A stretch of DNA of 64,000 bases from Anthostomella pinea (taxonomy: Eukaryota; Ascomycota; Sordariomycetes; Xylariales; Xylariaceae): positions 4,588,001 through 4,652,000 of the forward strand of contig CAUWAG010000003.1 in NCBI GenBank assembly GCA_963556695.1, given 5' to 3'. The translations under genes were made by a program, and so were the position numbers. The notes below the pieces were generated by a model. The model was not told where the DNA came from and made no database searches. It saw only the letters and a program-made list of their open reading frames with translations. Positions 23,237-35,158 of this stretch are shown in pieces; the first letter of the stretch is position 1, and each line of letters starts with the position of its first letter.

Positions 23237-25219
23237 TTAAGCGGCAGTACCGGTAGACTTTGATATCTTGAAGCCACCCGGCGCCCGAGTCTGGAAGATG
23301 CCCTGGGGATCAAACTTGGCCGCCATCTCTCGGATCTTGGCCACATTCTGGACCCCGTAGCTCGCCAGCGGGTCCTGCCAGCTGTAGGCGTAGTTGATAT
23401 ACTCCCACTCGACCTTCGAGCCCAGGCTGGCGGCGAACGCCATCGTCTCGTCTCCGAGCTTGCGCACCTGCTCCTGGGCGACGGCCTGCTGTTCTTCCCC
23501 GTTGACGGCAAGGGTGATGAGCACCATGACGACGTTCTCCGTCTCACGGTCGAGGCCGAGCTCGTTGCCGCCCCTCTCCTCGCTGTGCTTGGTGAAGATG
23601 GTGGGTATCAACTGGAACACTTTAGGAACTCGCAGTCAGTAATCATGCTTCTTAGATATTTTAGCTGGAACAGGGTGGTACGGCTGTAAGTCTAAACGCC
23701 AACGCTCATGATACAGGCTTGAAGAGAGCCACCGCCAAGGACTGTATAATGGGGAAATGACGAAAATGGAAATTATACACTGGCCTGCGTGACGGAGTCT
23801 CCGTCGGGCGACTGCGCGGACATGAAGTCGCACAGCTCCTCATGCAGAGCGACGATCTTCTCGTACACGCGCTTGTCATTCTTGATGGTGCCCGTCCACC
23901 ATATGTCGCGGTACCCCTTCGGCTGCTCGAGATCGTTGGTTAATTCAAGGTGACTGGCGATTCTCATGGTGCTTGACAGGTTGCCCTGAATAGCCAGGAA
24001 TTCGTCGAATGCCGGGGCCGCCACGTTGCCGCCGGTGTCCTCGTAGGCCCCGACGATGATGATCTCCTGAAGCGCAGGCTGGAAGGTCCAGAAGACGATG
24101 GCGGAGCCGTTGACGTCGTCCTGCACCTTGTTCGTCCAGTCGACGTAGGCGTCGATGTGTTGGGGGCCGGTCGTCTTGTTGTACTGCACTACACCTCCCC
24201 AGAGTAAAGGGGCGGTGAAACCCTGCATGTCAAATCGTGTGACGATGCCAAAGTTGGACTGGCCGTCCTTCAAGGCCTGGTAGAGATCTGGATTCTCATC
24301 AGAGTTGGCATTGATGATCTCCCTGCCCCCTTGATACGGTATTATCATCAGGCGCTCCATCAGCGTTAGCGCTGACGGGTGGGTACAGTGCTTACCCGTT
24401 GGCAAGTACGACCTCAAAGTTCACCACGTTATCACACGCGAATCCCTTCTTCGCCGAGTAGAAGGAGTTCCCTCCGCCTGTCAGGAAACCCGCCACACCA
24501 ACTGAGGCAGCTCGCCCGCCCAGAACGGTGACGCCTAGGGGATCGAGAGTCTCGTAAACCCCACGCCATCGCGAGCCAGGTCGAATGGAAGCCACCTGCG
24601 TCTCCGCGTCGTATGTCGTCGAGTTGGAGAAGCCCAAGTCCACCGTGACTCCTCTCTCGACTGGTGGGCTTCTTGTCAGCAGAGAGCCTCACACGGATGC
24701 GTCACTGATAGCACTGACTGTTATTGGAACCTCCCCATACCATATCTACGGTGATATATGTCAGCAGGCGTCATCTCAAAGTTAATATGGAGGACTCATG
24801 GCCTCCGCTGCGTACAGCAAATTGACATGTTGTATCCCGTACGAGGACAGTGACGGCTGTAGCGACCTCCTCGGTCGATGATGGCTGGGCCTATACCATA
24901 TGTTGTCAGTTGTTCAGTGCTCAAAGGCCTCCGGGTAACAGGTTATGCTGGCTTACGATACACCATGGCGTCAACTGGGAGGTGACAGACCAATACGAAA
25001 GAAAGAGTACGGTTGTCGCATAGATCACCCCCTGGGTATAACACGGATATCCCAGCATCCATCAAGGCTCCGCAATGTAAATATGTCAGTATGTGGCCCG
25101 GCACGCGACGTTATGAAACGAATGCTCACGCATTCTCTCGGGCTGCTCGAGGGACCCGCAATGGCCGGTCCGAGGAGCGCAGTAGCTGTGGCCGAAAGGG
25201 CCAGGAGATGCTGCATCAT
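23237..25219 (-). pseudogene. Berberine-bridge-type FAD-linked oxidase, probably damaged near the N-terminus
   Basis: Secreted or vacuolar oxidase of the FAD_binding_4/BBE family. The start MMQHLLALSATATALLGPAI (25219) is a signal peptide. Downstream blocks: a cysteine-rich exon reading ALMDAGISVLYPGGDL; SYWSVTSQLTPWCI; the FAD-linking RSGGH (near 24795); GVTVDLGFSNSTTYDAE; LGGRAASVGVAGFLTGGG; NGEIINANSDENPDLYQALK; and the C-terminal BBE segment YINYAYSWQDPLASYG with FDPQGIF. Clear introns are 24395-24323 and 23780-23620. From about 24655 to the stop at 23237 the reading is intact. Upstream, an AAAGAAAG run (24998-25005) shifts the frame, and no splice keeps the frame between RSGGH and GVTVDLG. 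The likely bicovalent His is present; substrate unknown. A mis-modelled functional gene is still possible. Confidence 0.6.
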
Positions 25220-26602
25220 GACGAAGCGAAGCCTCGATCGAAGTACAGAAAACAGGAAGCCTGACAATCCGCGTAGGATGACGAAACATGAACCGAAACC
25301 CAATATACCGAAAGGCCAGGAGGGCGCCTTTTTTACGTGACATGTGACGATGGAACGAGCATCGCCACTGCTCTCCCCATGGCTTCTCACTCTCTACCGG
25401 CAGTCTGGCAATGCAACTGTAGACGGTTATTTCATACCATAGTAGACCGAGCAGTCCCTTCCGTGACAATCGTTGCCGGTCGGATGCATCCCGCGGCCCC
25501 GGGCAAGGATCTTCTCAGCGGCAGGGTATACCTGCATCGGTCTTTACCCCGTATAGACTATAGTACTTGGCTATAGCCTATCACAGGGTCTCGGTCACGG
25601 GCCGGGGTGATGGATGAGCTGTCATTTACGATTTGAATTACCCCATTCCGAGGCTCGAAATTGTCCTTATCTTCCACCCCAATTGAACCAATGCATTCCA
25701 GTGATCCCGTGAAGCCCTTACATACTACCCGTCTATCTCCTCGACACAGCGATCATCCATCGGTCCAAGATGGCCCATGTCGGACGTGGGTTGGGCCTCC
25801 GTCTGAGTTGCGAGACTATCAACTATCCGCCAAAGTTATATGCCCACAGGCATTGGGGTTTCTGTGCCTGCGGCTCATGCATGCATGAGAAAACTCCTCC
25901 ATTTTGGCCTATATATTTCGGATCATCGGACATCGATTTGAGGAGATGATATGAGTGACGGGTCGTGATCGATAAACCCCTCAGCTTCTACCGCTGGCTT
26001 TGCAATGCTTTCGACTAGACACACATCTCCATGTCTACCTACAGTCACAAAGAGGTCGAAGGAGCGCATTCCTCGGCGTAGTCGGTCAGTCTGGAGCTCC
26101 TCGTGTAGGAGTAGCACACCCTGCCGCTTGGCTATGAATCACATGATGTGTGAAGTCTCTGTTAGCGTTCCGTCGCCTCGGGTCCAACCCAGACGCATCG
26201 CCAACTGACCCCCACGGCTTCGTACTCAAGAATGCCTCTCTGCCATGCTGGAATGGAGAGCACTAGATGACGCGGCGGATTGTGCTCTACACCGCGGCCC
26301 AGGGCTTCGGGTGTGATGAGATATGGGTTGGTACTTCTCAAGCCTCTCAACGTCAAGGGAACAGAACCCCAGCCAGTTCTCATAGGAGTACGGAAGCAAT
26401 GAGGCAATGTAGGGGCATTAATACTGTCTATGGGAAGGACGCACCCCATATGGATGAAGCCAAAAGGCCCCTAGCCCCCAAGTCCTCCGCGCAAGACACC
26501 GTACGATTCATTCTGTCTTCGCATCTGACCTTTCACGGATGCTCGAAACTACGTTCGGCAAGAGGTAGTCAGTCTAGCGAGCAGCGAAAATGTTCATGAC
26601 CG
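25220..26602. other. Divergent promoter region of the FAD oxidase and rhodopsin-like genes
   Basis: 1.4 kb between genes read in opposite directions. Normal base composition and no coding sequence recognised. Confidence 0.4.
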
Positions 26603-27434
26603 ATGGCGTACAAACCATCATCATATACCGGCCCCAGAAGGCTATGTGGTCAACTTCCGCGATCCACCGCAAATAGGCAAGACTCCGATCTTCGCCGTCT
26701 GCATTGTCGAGAACATCGTGGCCTTCGCTTTCCTGTCGCAGCGCTTGTACACCAAGTTGTTCCTGATGAGGAGCTTTCAAGCAGAAGAATGTAGGCCATG
26801 ATTCCTCGTTCCGTACCCAGGTAACTGGCATGGCGTGAATCTACATTTGCTGACCGCGAGCACACAGTTACCGTTCTTCTTGCCTGGGTGACCTCGGTGG
26901 TGACGCAGGCACATCTCCTTCAGCTATACGTCGTGAAGGCCGTCGGCGTGCACGCCTGGGAGATGCCCTTGGAGCCGTACCGGTACTTCAGCCAGGTGAG
27001 TGCATGTACCCCTATCATTGATCGAACCCGCTGATGACCCCTTTTGTTTGCCAGATGATCTTTTCCGCTCCCTTGGTGTATACCATCACGGTTGGCGCCT
27101 CCAAGGCGACTCTGTGCCTATTTTATCGACGTCTCTCGCCCTTCCACTCGTTCCAGTACTGGGTCTGGGCGACCTTCATCATATGCGTCGGGTCCTCCGC
27201 GGGAATATTCCTCAGCCTACTATTTGCCTGCCGGCCCATCGCCGCCAGTTGGGATCCAACACTGGCGTTGACGGCAAGCTGCGTCGACAGAGGCGCGATT
27301 TATGTAGCAACCACGGCACTGGGCGTTTTCACTGATATTGCCCTCCTGGCCCTGCCAATGCCCACCGCGATGCGATTGCAAATACGGACAAAGCAGAAGC
27401 TTGGCCTCCTGTTACTCTTTGCCGTCGGATCATT
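26603..27434 (+). CDS. Fungal rhodopsin-like 7TM protein, 5' exons
   Basis: First three exons of a seven-helix integral membrane protein of the large Fung_rhodopsin (SAT-type) family: 26603-26790, 26868-26995 and 27055-27434. Segments include PEGYVVNFRDPPQIGKTPIF, a first helix FAVCIVENIVAFAFLSQRLY, then VLLAWVTSVVTQAHLL, YRYFSQMIFSAPLVYTITVG, KATLCLFYRRLSP, WVWATFIICVGSSAGIFLSL, the FACRPIAASWDP motif, and CVDRGAIYVATTALGVFTDI with LPMP. The gene resumes at 35789 beyond a transposon. From the only good ATG (26603), the frame to PEGY requires one C fewer in the run 26632-26635, so either the start is elsewhere or there is a +1 frameshift. These proteins have unknown ligands; they are not light-sensing opsins by any visible evidence. 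Confidence 0.72.
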
Positions 27435-27526
27435 GTTCTTTAAGATTCCGGTGTCCGGGCCTTACCATCCCCCCATAGAAGTCGGACACCCCCACTAGTC
27501 GGACAGCCAAACCCCACCATCACCAC
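27435..27526. repeat. Left terminal inverted repeat (and host intron start)
   Basis: Host intron sequence runs 27435-27464. The element begins at 27465 with CCATCCCCCCATAGAAGTCG and matches the reverse complement of 35692-35755 for about 62 bases, differing mainly by two extra C/G in the right copy. TA at 27463-27464 is the target duplication. Confidence 0.85.
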
Positions 27527-27712
27527 TAAAACACCCCCTTATTCACTTATATACAAATGAAGCCGTTTAGGTTAGAGAAATACAGCGAAATTATTATTCA
27601 AAAGCGTTAAAGCTACTTATGCGTAATATCTAGCCGGCGCTTAAATGGCTCGCCTAAATGGCTCGCCTAAATTGTAATAAGTAAGGCTTTTATATGGCCT
27701 TTAAAACGTCTT

Positions 27713-27943
27713 TGTCACGTTCTGTATAAGGGTTGTTGAGCATAAGGGCTCCAATTATTATATATCTACGAAAATCTCTTGGTGAAGAGAAGGGAAAGAA
27801 GATCAGGTCCCCCAGCCAAATTGGGTGGTGTGATAGATCTGTGCAACCAGCTCCATAACGCTCCACTTTTCGGAACGGGACAACGTTGGCCAAGTCACGT
27901 GACGTGCACGTGACAAGGCCCTAATGGTAGCTGCACTATCACA
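27713..27943. repeat. Solo LTR, 5-bp duplication GTCTT
   Basis: 231-bp island of normal GC inside AT-rich DNA. It begins TGTCACGTTCTG and ends TATCACA (TG...CA ends), and is flanked by perfect GTCTT duplications at 27708-27712 and 27944-27948. No internal region remains, so it is a recombined solo LTR. It is related to the LTR-like segment at 56549 (shared CAGCCAAAT, CACGTGA and AATGGTAGC words). Confidence 0.82.
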
Positions 27944-28973
27944 GTCTTTATTAAAAGCGTTATCTTTATTTTTCTCTTTATTTTTCGATTTAATAAGTAT
28001 TTTTTTATACCTTTATGCGTATGGTAAGGCTAATAATACTTTTTAAAAATAATATTTTTATTATCATCTTAAACTTTTTATTAAGATTAAGGATTTTTAG
28101 CGATTTTTAGCCGTAATTACTTTAATTTAGCCTTTAAAGTCTTAAAACTTTTGATTTAATAATAATATCGGTCGTTTTAGCTTTAAACGCGTTCATTATG
28201 TTTTTATATTTCAGTCTAGTCTTCAAGAAAATATTTTTATAGAAATTTATATTTTAATAGCTTATAATAATAGTTTGTTAGTTTTTTAATTTAAAGGTTT
28301 TAAAAATATAAAGTTTAAAGGCTTTTTTAAGTGATATAAGCACATTTTATAGTTAATAAAATCGCATTTAGTAACCTTAAAGCTTGAAAAAATATTTTAT
28401 TTAATAAAAGTAAAAGTTTTTCGTTTTGTTATAATAACAAGAAAAATCAATCTTATTAACAAGTAAAGTATTTATCAAAGAATTTAACTTAAAGAGCAAT
28501 TCTTGGAAATAAGCTTTTAAAGCGTTATAAAGTCCGTTATTTAGAGGTTATATATTATGATTAATACACCTAAGAAAAAATTGAAGCAAAATGTTATTAA
28601 AATAATACAATGTTATTATTTCGTTTTATTAACACGCGTTAAATTATATTAAATTAAAAAAATTAAAAAGGAGTTTAAAAATTAAAATTGTATATATATA
28701 TGAAGGTATAACTTTTATAGCCATTTAATATTAAAAGGATCGCTTTAAACTGGTTTCTTCCTCGTTTTGCGTTTATTTCTAAGAAAAAACATTTTTTAGC
28801 TATTTGCAAGCAATATTATTCGAAATTTAGCCGTTTCAAAGCATATATAATACTAATTAGCAGTCTTTCAAACTTTTTGATAAACTATTAAACTTAAAAG
28901 GTTTTTTTAAAGATAATGCTTGAATTAAAGATTTTTCTAATTGCTAAAATAGTTTCGATAAAAAAGGGTTAAC

Positions 28974-29187
28974 TGTTACGGCAAGCGTACTGAGGAGCTG
29001 GGACATGGCCGGCAGCAAGCAGCTATTACTCTATTGACGAGAATATCAAGACTAGAGAGGAAAGGAAAAGAGAGAGAGAGATAGGTACAGTAGGAGGTTG
29101 CCCCTTTAAGGGGATCCTCTGGTTAGATCCTTCCCCTATTAGGAAGTATCCGCTTGTCATGTGGGAAGGTCTGTGCAGGCCGTCACA
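28974..29187. repeat. Solo LTR, 5-bp duplication TTAAC
   Basis: 214-bp GC-richer island starting TGTTACGGCAAGCG and ending GGCCGTCACA, flanked by TTAAC at 28969-28973 and 29188-29192. It is a different LTR family from the one at 27713. Confidence 0.85.
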
Positions 29188-29408
29188 TTAACTTTAACTT
29201 CAAAACATTTTTGAAAAGGCTTTTTAAATAACAAAACTACTAGATATAAAAGAGTTAATGCTTATAAATTTAATTAGTGTTGGATCCATGCGATTCCAGA
29301 CTGCAAACCATCTATACCAGGACCCATATGTATGATTAGATAAGATAAGATAGTGGATTGAGAGGGCACTTGGCTAGACCTTCGAGTCCAGCTAGATTCC
29401 TCTCAATC

Positions 29409-29581
29409 TGTTGGATTAAAGGTGAGCCCAGAGGGCACCTTGATAGGTAGACACCAGAACCTAGTTGTTCCGTCCCGATCCAGCCCCCTCTGGCATAAAA
29501 CTGCCACGGTCGCACGAGGACACTCTAAAGAGACAGAATACACAGACACACTTCAACCTCACGATTGGCTCAAATCTGACA
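29409..29581 (+). repeat. Copia 5' LTR
   Basis: Begins TGTTGGATTAAAGG, ends CTCAAATCTGACA. Pairs with the 3' LTR at 34460-34632; same length. Confidence 0.92.
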
Positions 29582-29638
29582 ATTAAGAGTCTCATCGCCG
29601 ATCCCTTTGACTAAACCCATTTATCCTGCATATCTAAA

Positions 29639-32600
29639 ATGCCTGTCCTTTCAACCCTTCGAGAGTCTGAGAAGGCAGACTTCTCAGCATCACTGTCGGA
29701 AGCAAGAGAATGGCCCGAATGGGACCATGAGTTCCAACTGAAGGCAGACAGACGCCTTAGGTCTTCTTGACCTCTTCATTCAGACGGAGGGAATTATACC
29801 ACAACCAGAGATTCCAAATATTGCACGAAAGAAATACAAGAAGAAACGAACGACTCTCGAATCAAGCCAAATCATCGAAGTCAATCCCGATCCGAATGAC
29901 GGAAACGAAGACGACGAAATCATTCAACACAAGCAAAACAATGACATGTGGATGTTATCAGATCTAACGACATTGGGGAAATAAACCTATGAACTCGATA
30001 ATAGCTTTTACGATCAAATCCAGAAGCTGCACAAGAAGCAAGCACTGTCTTTGGAAAAGATCAAAAACCATATACTCAAGTCTGTCACAAACCACTACAA
30101 GACCACCTGCTGCATTCCAAAGCAACCAATCTAGGAGTGGTACGCAAATCTCTAAGCCCAGTGCGGAATGGCAAGTGCAGATGAGCAGAAGGATGCAAGA
30201 CAACTCTACAAGACAGCACTCCAACCCCTCAAAAATCTCAAGAACGCAGCAAGATGGATTACTTCTTGGGAGATCGCCTTTACAAAGGCCCATCAGAAGG
30301 AAGTTCCCGAAACGCTCAGCGTGAGCTCGTGGGCCAGAGACTTCCTGGACGCGGTATCCGAAGCATTTCCCATGTGGTCAAACACTTACGCGGTTACCAA
30401 AGACGAACAAATCCAGCACGGGATTCTCAAACATCGAGATCTTGTTAACGACTTCACAAGAGCTATTTTGCAGACCACCAACAAAGCTGGATGAGCCTCT
30501 AAAGGTGCATTTGGGTCTACCTATAACGGCGAGGGCTCCGGCAAAGGAGAACAAAAAGCCGGAAACAAAAGGCCTAGGAGACAACAGACCAAACGCCGAC
30601 TGAGGAACGAGAGAAGTAGGGATAAAGACCATTCCGAATGTCCAGCGTGTGGAATGGATCACGCATTGGCGAATTGTTTCTATGTCTTCCCGGAGAAGGC
30701 ATGGAAGGGCTTCCGATCTAAGGACTATCTCGTCGAGAAGACGACCCAAGTCTTGGAAGATCCAGAACTACAAGCTCAAATCCGCGCCTTGAAGCAGAAC
30801 AAGACAAAATCAAGCACAAAGACTCCTCAACCTAAAGGAGAAGAGCCTAAAGAGATTCAAGATTGACTCTATGGCAGAACAATGGGCAAGGTGCCATCAG
30901 CCTTCACAGCGGTCAAATCAGACGACTATCCACTGTCCTATTCAGTCATTTTAGACAGTGGAAGTACCATCACGATCACAAACCAAGCATGGCGTCTAAC
31001 CAGCTGGAGGACTGCGCCACCAGGGGATTTTGTATGGTTAGGAGACCGCCCTCTACCCATCTAAGCGTACAGAAATATGCAAGTATGCGTCGGAAGCACG
31101 ATTATCAGCTTCCCAAATACAGCCTACTGCCCCTCACTCTTCACCACTCTCGTATCCCTACGAGAACTCAGACAGAGAGGATATTGGTGGGATAACAAGG
31201 AAAGGCAGACCAGTCTCAAAAAAAGAGACAATACCTTGGTCGGCTATATCAAGGACATGTACGGCCAATATGTCATCGACTACCAACCGAACGACCTGAA
31301 CGCTATGTTTCACACCGCACAATGCAGCAAGAAGCATCTACACAACTCATGGTTCAGAAGACCTCCTCTCACTGGGAACGCATGGCTATGGCATCAACGA
31401 CTAGGACATCCTGGCCCAGAAGCTTTGGAACACCTAGTGCGCGCATCTCAAGGGGTGGTCATCCGAGGACCAACAGGAGTGAAATGCGAGTCATGCGGAA
31501 TGTCTAAAGCCAGACAGCATATACAGAGAGCACCACAATCTAACTACAAAGATCCAGGAAAGAGATTAACTCTTAACTTCCACGACTACGAGAGGTCGCT
31601 GTCAAACGAGTCATCTCATATGGTCTTCACATGCAGAAACTCTGGTGTCTTATAGGACTATGCTCTCGAGAATCGAACTACGGAAACAATCATCCGTGTG
31701 GTGTCAATGCACCTCTTGTGACTGGAACGCCAATACGACATCAAAGTCAAGATAATTAAAACAGACAATGAGATATATATTAACAAGCCAGACATAGAAA
31801 GATGGCTAGAAGCCTGCGCGATCAAGGTAGAGCCCTCGGCTCCCAGTACACAAGCCCAGAATAGAAGTGCCGAGCGCCTAGGGGATGTACTGAAAATGAA
31901 AGCGCGCGCGATGCAAATTAGTGCTAGATTACCGACCTTCCTGTGGCCAGAAATACTCAAAGCGGCTACATATCTCTACAATCAGACACCAAGAAGAAAG
32001 AGTGGATAGAAAAGCCCCTTTGATGTCTTCTTTGAAGCAATTACAAGGAAGACAGGTTGACCAATGGCCCCTGACAAGCGTCCCGACCAGACACATCTCT
32101 GGGTGTATGGCTGCAAGGCCTATGCAATGACAACCGACATGAAGTTGGGTCGCCAAAGGCTAGACAGACTCAGTCCCAAAGCATGGATTGGATACTTGGT
32201 TAGATATCGGTCCTCCAATATCTACCGTGTGTGGGTGCCTCACCTAAACAAGGTGATAAGTACGAGAGATGTCGCTTTCAATGAGAACGAGGTATTTGAT
32301 GGAAATAAAGAGCGGTTCCGAGATGACTTGAAGACGGCGACTGTTGAAGAGATACAGGCCATGGTTAACAAATACGCTCTATCCGAGTCCGACGACTATG
32401 TCCAGGACAAGGAAGAAAATCCTGATGAACTGTAAGCAGACCAATATCCTCCCCCGACGGGGATACAAGTCCAAGAGGACAAAGAGGAAATAGATGTGGG
32501 TATTGGGAATGAGCACCCATACACCACGGCAAAGTTTGCCCTATTACTTTCACTACTGCCTAGTCCTCCGTCTGCCCTGTTATGTCATAGTATTCAGAAG

Positions 32601-34422
32601 GGGAATAAGGAACCCAAAAATCTTCTCCAAGACCCAGGACGAAAAGAGCTCGAGCCTTGGAAAGCGGCGTTTTTAGCAGGCCTCAAGGCTTTGCCCATAG
32701 AACGATTGGGTCAAAACACCCTAGATCGGGCAAGCATTGAGAGAGCCTTGCGAAAAGGATTTAAGCTGTACAGGCGACTCCTGGAAGAAGCGCCACAGCG
32801 GCGCGACAAACTAGCAACCCATTCAATAAGACATCTGTTCAAAATGGCCGAAAAGGATCACCTAAAAAGTCATGACGGCATGAGGTCATGGACTGAGATC
32901 CAAAAGAAAGACCCATCTATACGAGGACATCAAATCTTGGACTGCATGTGGGTGTATGTCTATAAGTTTGATAAGCATGGGAGGTTCATCAAGTGCAAGG
33001 CACGTCTCGTGGTCAGAGGAGATCAACAGAAGGGGCTGCATTCAGAGCAAACGTATGCAGCTACTCTTACTGGAAGATCGTTCAGAATCTTGATAGCCCT
33101 GGCGGCCAAGTTTGACCTTGAGATGATCCAGTACGACGTTGTTAACGCCTTTGTGCACGCCCCTATCAATGAGAAGATCTTCATGCAAATGCCACACGGC
33201 TATCGCAAGAAAGGTACAATTCTTTAGTTGAATAAGGCACTCTATGGGCTGAGGATTTCTCTATTGTTATGGCAAAAGGAGTTCTCAAAGACTCTAGCCA
33301 GCTTGGGATTCAACCCAGTTCCACATGAGCCGTGCTGTTATATAAGAAAAGGAATCATGATATTCTTCTATGTGGACAACGTGATCGTCGCATATAGAAA
33401 ACACGCACAAGAAGATGTCCAAGACGTGGTTCAGCAGCTTCAACGAAGATACGAGATCACTGGAGGCGAGCACGTTCAATGGTTCCTTGGAATGGAAATC
33501 ATTCGGGACCGGCACCAGCAAAAGATTTGGCTATCCCAGACCTCCTACATTAAGAAAGTAACCAAGCTAATCAATCTGACCGACAGACTCCCTGAGGTCC
33601 CAATGGGTACAGAAGAACTACTGCCCTAGCAAGATCACGCCGCCCCCCACAAGATCCAGAAATACCAACGAAAGATTGGTTCTATCCTATTTGCCTCCGT
33701 TTCCACATGACCAGACATAGCCTTTGCAACATCACGCCTCGCTAGATTCTTTACGAACCCAAGTCAGATCTATCAGAATGCCGCCGACCGAGTCATCCGA
33801 TACCTATACAAAACAAGACACTACTCTCTCTAGTTTGGAGGAGGAGACGATTTAGTGGTGGCCAGTGATGCTTTCTTTGCCAATAATATTTCCGACAAAA
33901 AGAGCTCTCAGGCATTTGCTATGACTCTCTTCGGAGGATTGATCGGCTAGAGGGCCAATAAGCAAGACACAGTTACTATATCGACTATAGAAGCGGAACT
34001 ACTTGCACTGGCTCAGGCAGTCAAAGAGACTCTGTATATCAGCCGGCTGGTTACGGAATTTGGTGTTCAACTCGAACATAAGAAGATCAAAGTGGAATGC
34101 GACAATACAGACGATTAAGTTAATGACCGCCAAAATTGCCCTCTTAAAAACCAAGTTGCGGCATGTGGACATACACAACCATTGGCTTCAACAAGAAGTG
34201 GAACGAAGAACTGTCAGCATCAAGTACACGCCTTCACCGAAGATGAAAGCGGATGGGTTGACCAAGGCCTTGCCGGCTCAACGGTGGGCAGGATTTCTGG
34301 ATCAGTTGGGATTGGTAGACACTCGGGCGAGGCAGCTTGATTTGAGGTCACAGGAGGGAGCCATTGAGAAGAGAGAAGGGATTCTGAGTCAAGACCCTGA
34401 AGTAATTTACTCTATAGACTAG
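29639..34422 (+). pseudogene. Copia gag-pol polyprotein, broken by stops and frameshifts
   Basis: Starts at the ATG 29639 with a gag reading that soon hits stops. Recognisable parts in order: gag (KDARQLYKTALQPLKN, 30190s); zinc knuckle CPACGMDHALANC (30640s); aspartic protease ILDSGSTITITNQAW (30950s); the pre-integrase motif HQRLGHPGPEALEHL (31395) and CESCGMSKARQH; integrase pieces to about 32130; reverse transcriptase with YAATLTGRSFRILIALAAKF (33055), YDVVNAFVHAPINEKIFMQM, LNKALYGL and the FFYVDN active-site variant of YVDD (33365); and RNase H (VASDAFFAN, then EAELLALAQAVKET with altered residues, 33990). Several stops are TAG/TAA where CAG, CAA or TGG would be expected, for example 33226-33228, fitting C-to-T or G-to-A decay. 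It is not expected to move unaided. Confidence 0.9.
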
Positions 34423-34459
34423 TTCAGCCAGAGCCGTAGCCTGCCTGGCTGAGGGGGTG

Positions 34460-34632
34460 TGTTGGATTAAAGGTGAGCCCAGAGGGCACCTTGATAGGTA
34501 GACACCGGAACCTAGTTGTTCCGTCCCGATCCAGCCCCCTCTGGCACAAAACTGCCACAGTCGCACGAGGACACTCTAGAGAGACAGAATACACAGACAC
34601 ACTTCAACCTCACAATTGGCTCAAATCTGACA
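34460..34632 (+). repeat. Copia 3' LTR
   Basis: Same 173-bp sequence as the 5' LTR apart from five transitions; followed by the CAATC duplication. Confidence 0.92.
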
Positions 34633-34962
34633 CAATCCAACCATCAGCAACATCATGACCTTGACCCCATACTCGAGTATTATGATTGATCTTTCAAGCC
34701 TGTTCCCACAATTAGATTTTCCTCAGAATTAAAAAGGTAAATATAGCTATTAAAACCCGATATAATGCCGCTTTTATCGACCTTATAAGGTTTTTTTAAC
34801 TTTACTTAGCCGTAATTTCCCCCTCAAAATCGAAAAATTAATTAACTAATTCAAGCGTAAATCTTTTAAAAGGTATTGCTTTTAATTTTTTTATTAATTT
34901 TAATTTTAATTTCAAAGTTGTAGCGCTTAAAAGCTGTTATAAAAGTATCTCTTAAAAGATTA

Positions 34963-35158
34963 TTAGGTAAGAGTTAAGATAGCTGAATGCTAAAGCAAGG
35001 TGATAGCGGTGATTCCAAGAAGTAGGTGTATGAGGATACTTCAATCGATCCTGGTATATTTGTAGGAATTAAGCCTTTTAAGGGGATGTGGTAGTGGAGC
35101 CTTAGGGCTCCGATCAGTGACCAGTCGGCCTGATATGCCGGTGGAATACCCTTATACA
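34963..35158. repeat. LTR-like GC island, no duplication found
   Basis: About 195 bp of moderate GC within AT-rich element DNA, ending CCCTTATACA, so that its complement starts TGTATAAGGG like an LTR. No clear matching target duplication or left boundary; could be a truncated solo LTR. Confidence 0.4.

Larger units (their letters stand above)
29409..34632 (+). mobile_element. Ty1/Copia LTR retrotransposon, full length but coding-defective
   Basis: 5,224 bp with two 173-bp LTRs (29409-29581 and 34460-34632) and a perfect 5-bp target duplication CAATC (29404-29408 and 34633-34637). A G-rich tract, CTGAGGGGGTG, directly precedes the 3' LTR and acts as a polypurine tract. Domain order gag, protease, integrase, reverse transcriptase, RNase H is that of Copia. 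The two LTRs differ at five sites by my reading, all transitions. Confidence 0.92.
29278..34710. repeat. Solo LTR (duplication ATTAG) split by the Copia insertion
   Basis: The halves 29278-29408 and 34638-34710 join into a 204-bp LTR that begins TGTTGGATCCATGCG and ends CCTGTTCCCACA. ATTAG flanks it at 29273-29277 and 34711-34715. The Copia element sits in it with its own CAATC duplication. It therefore predates the Copia insertion. Confidence 0.82.

Noticed and set aside
23237..27434. Secondary-metabolite cluster around the FAD oxidase and rhodopsin-like genes
   Set aside because: No polyketide synthase, peptide synthetase, terpene cyclase or pathway regulator is present on either side.
28000..28960. 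Centromere or mitochondrial-insert origin for the AT-rich block
   Set aside because: Bounded by TIRs with a TA duplication and riddled with LTRs; RIP-degraded transposon explains it better.
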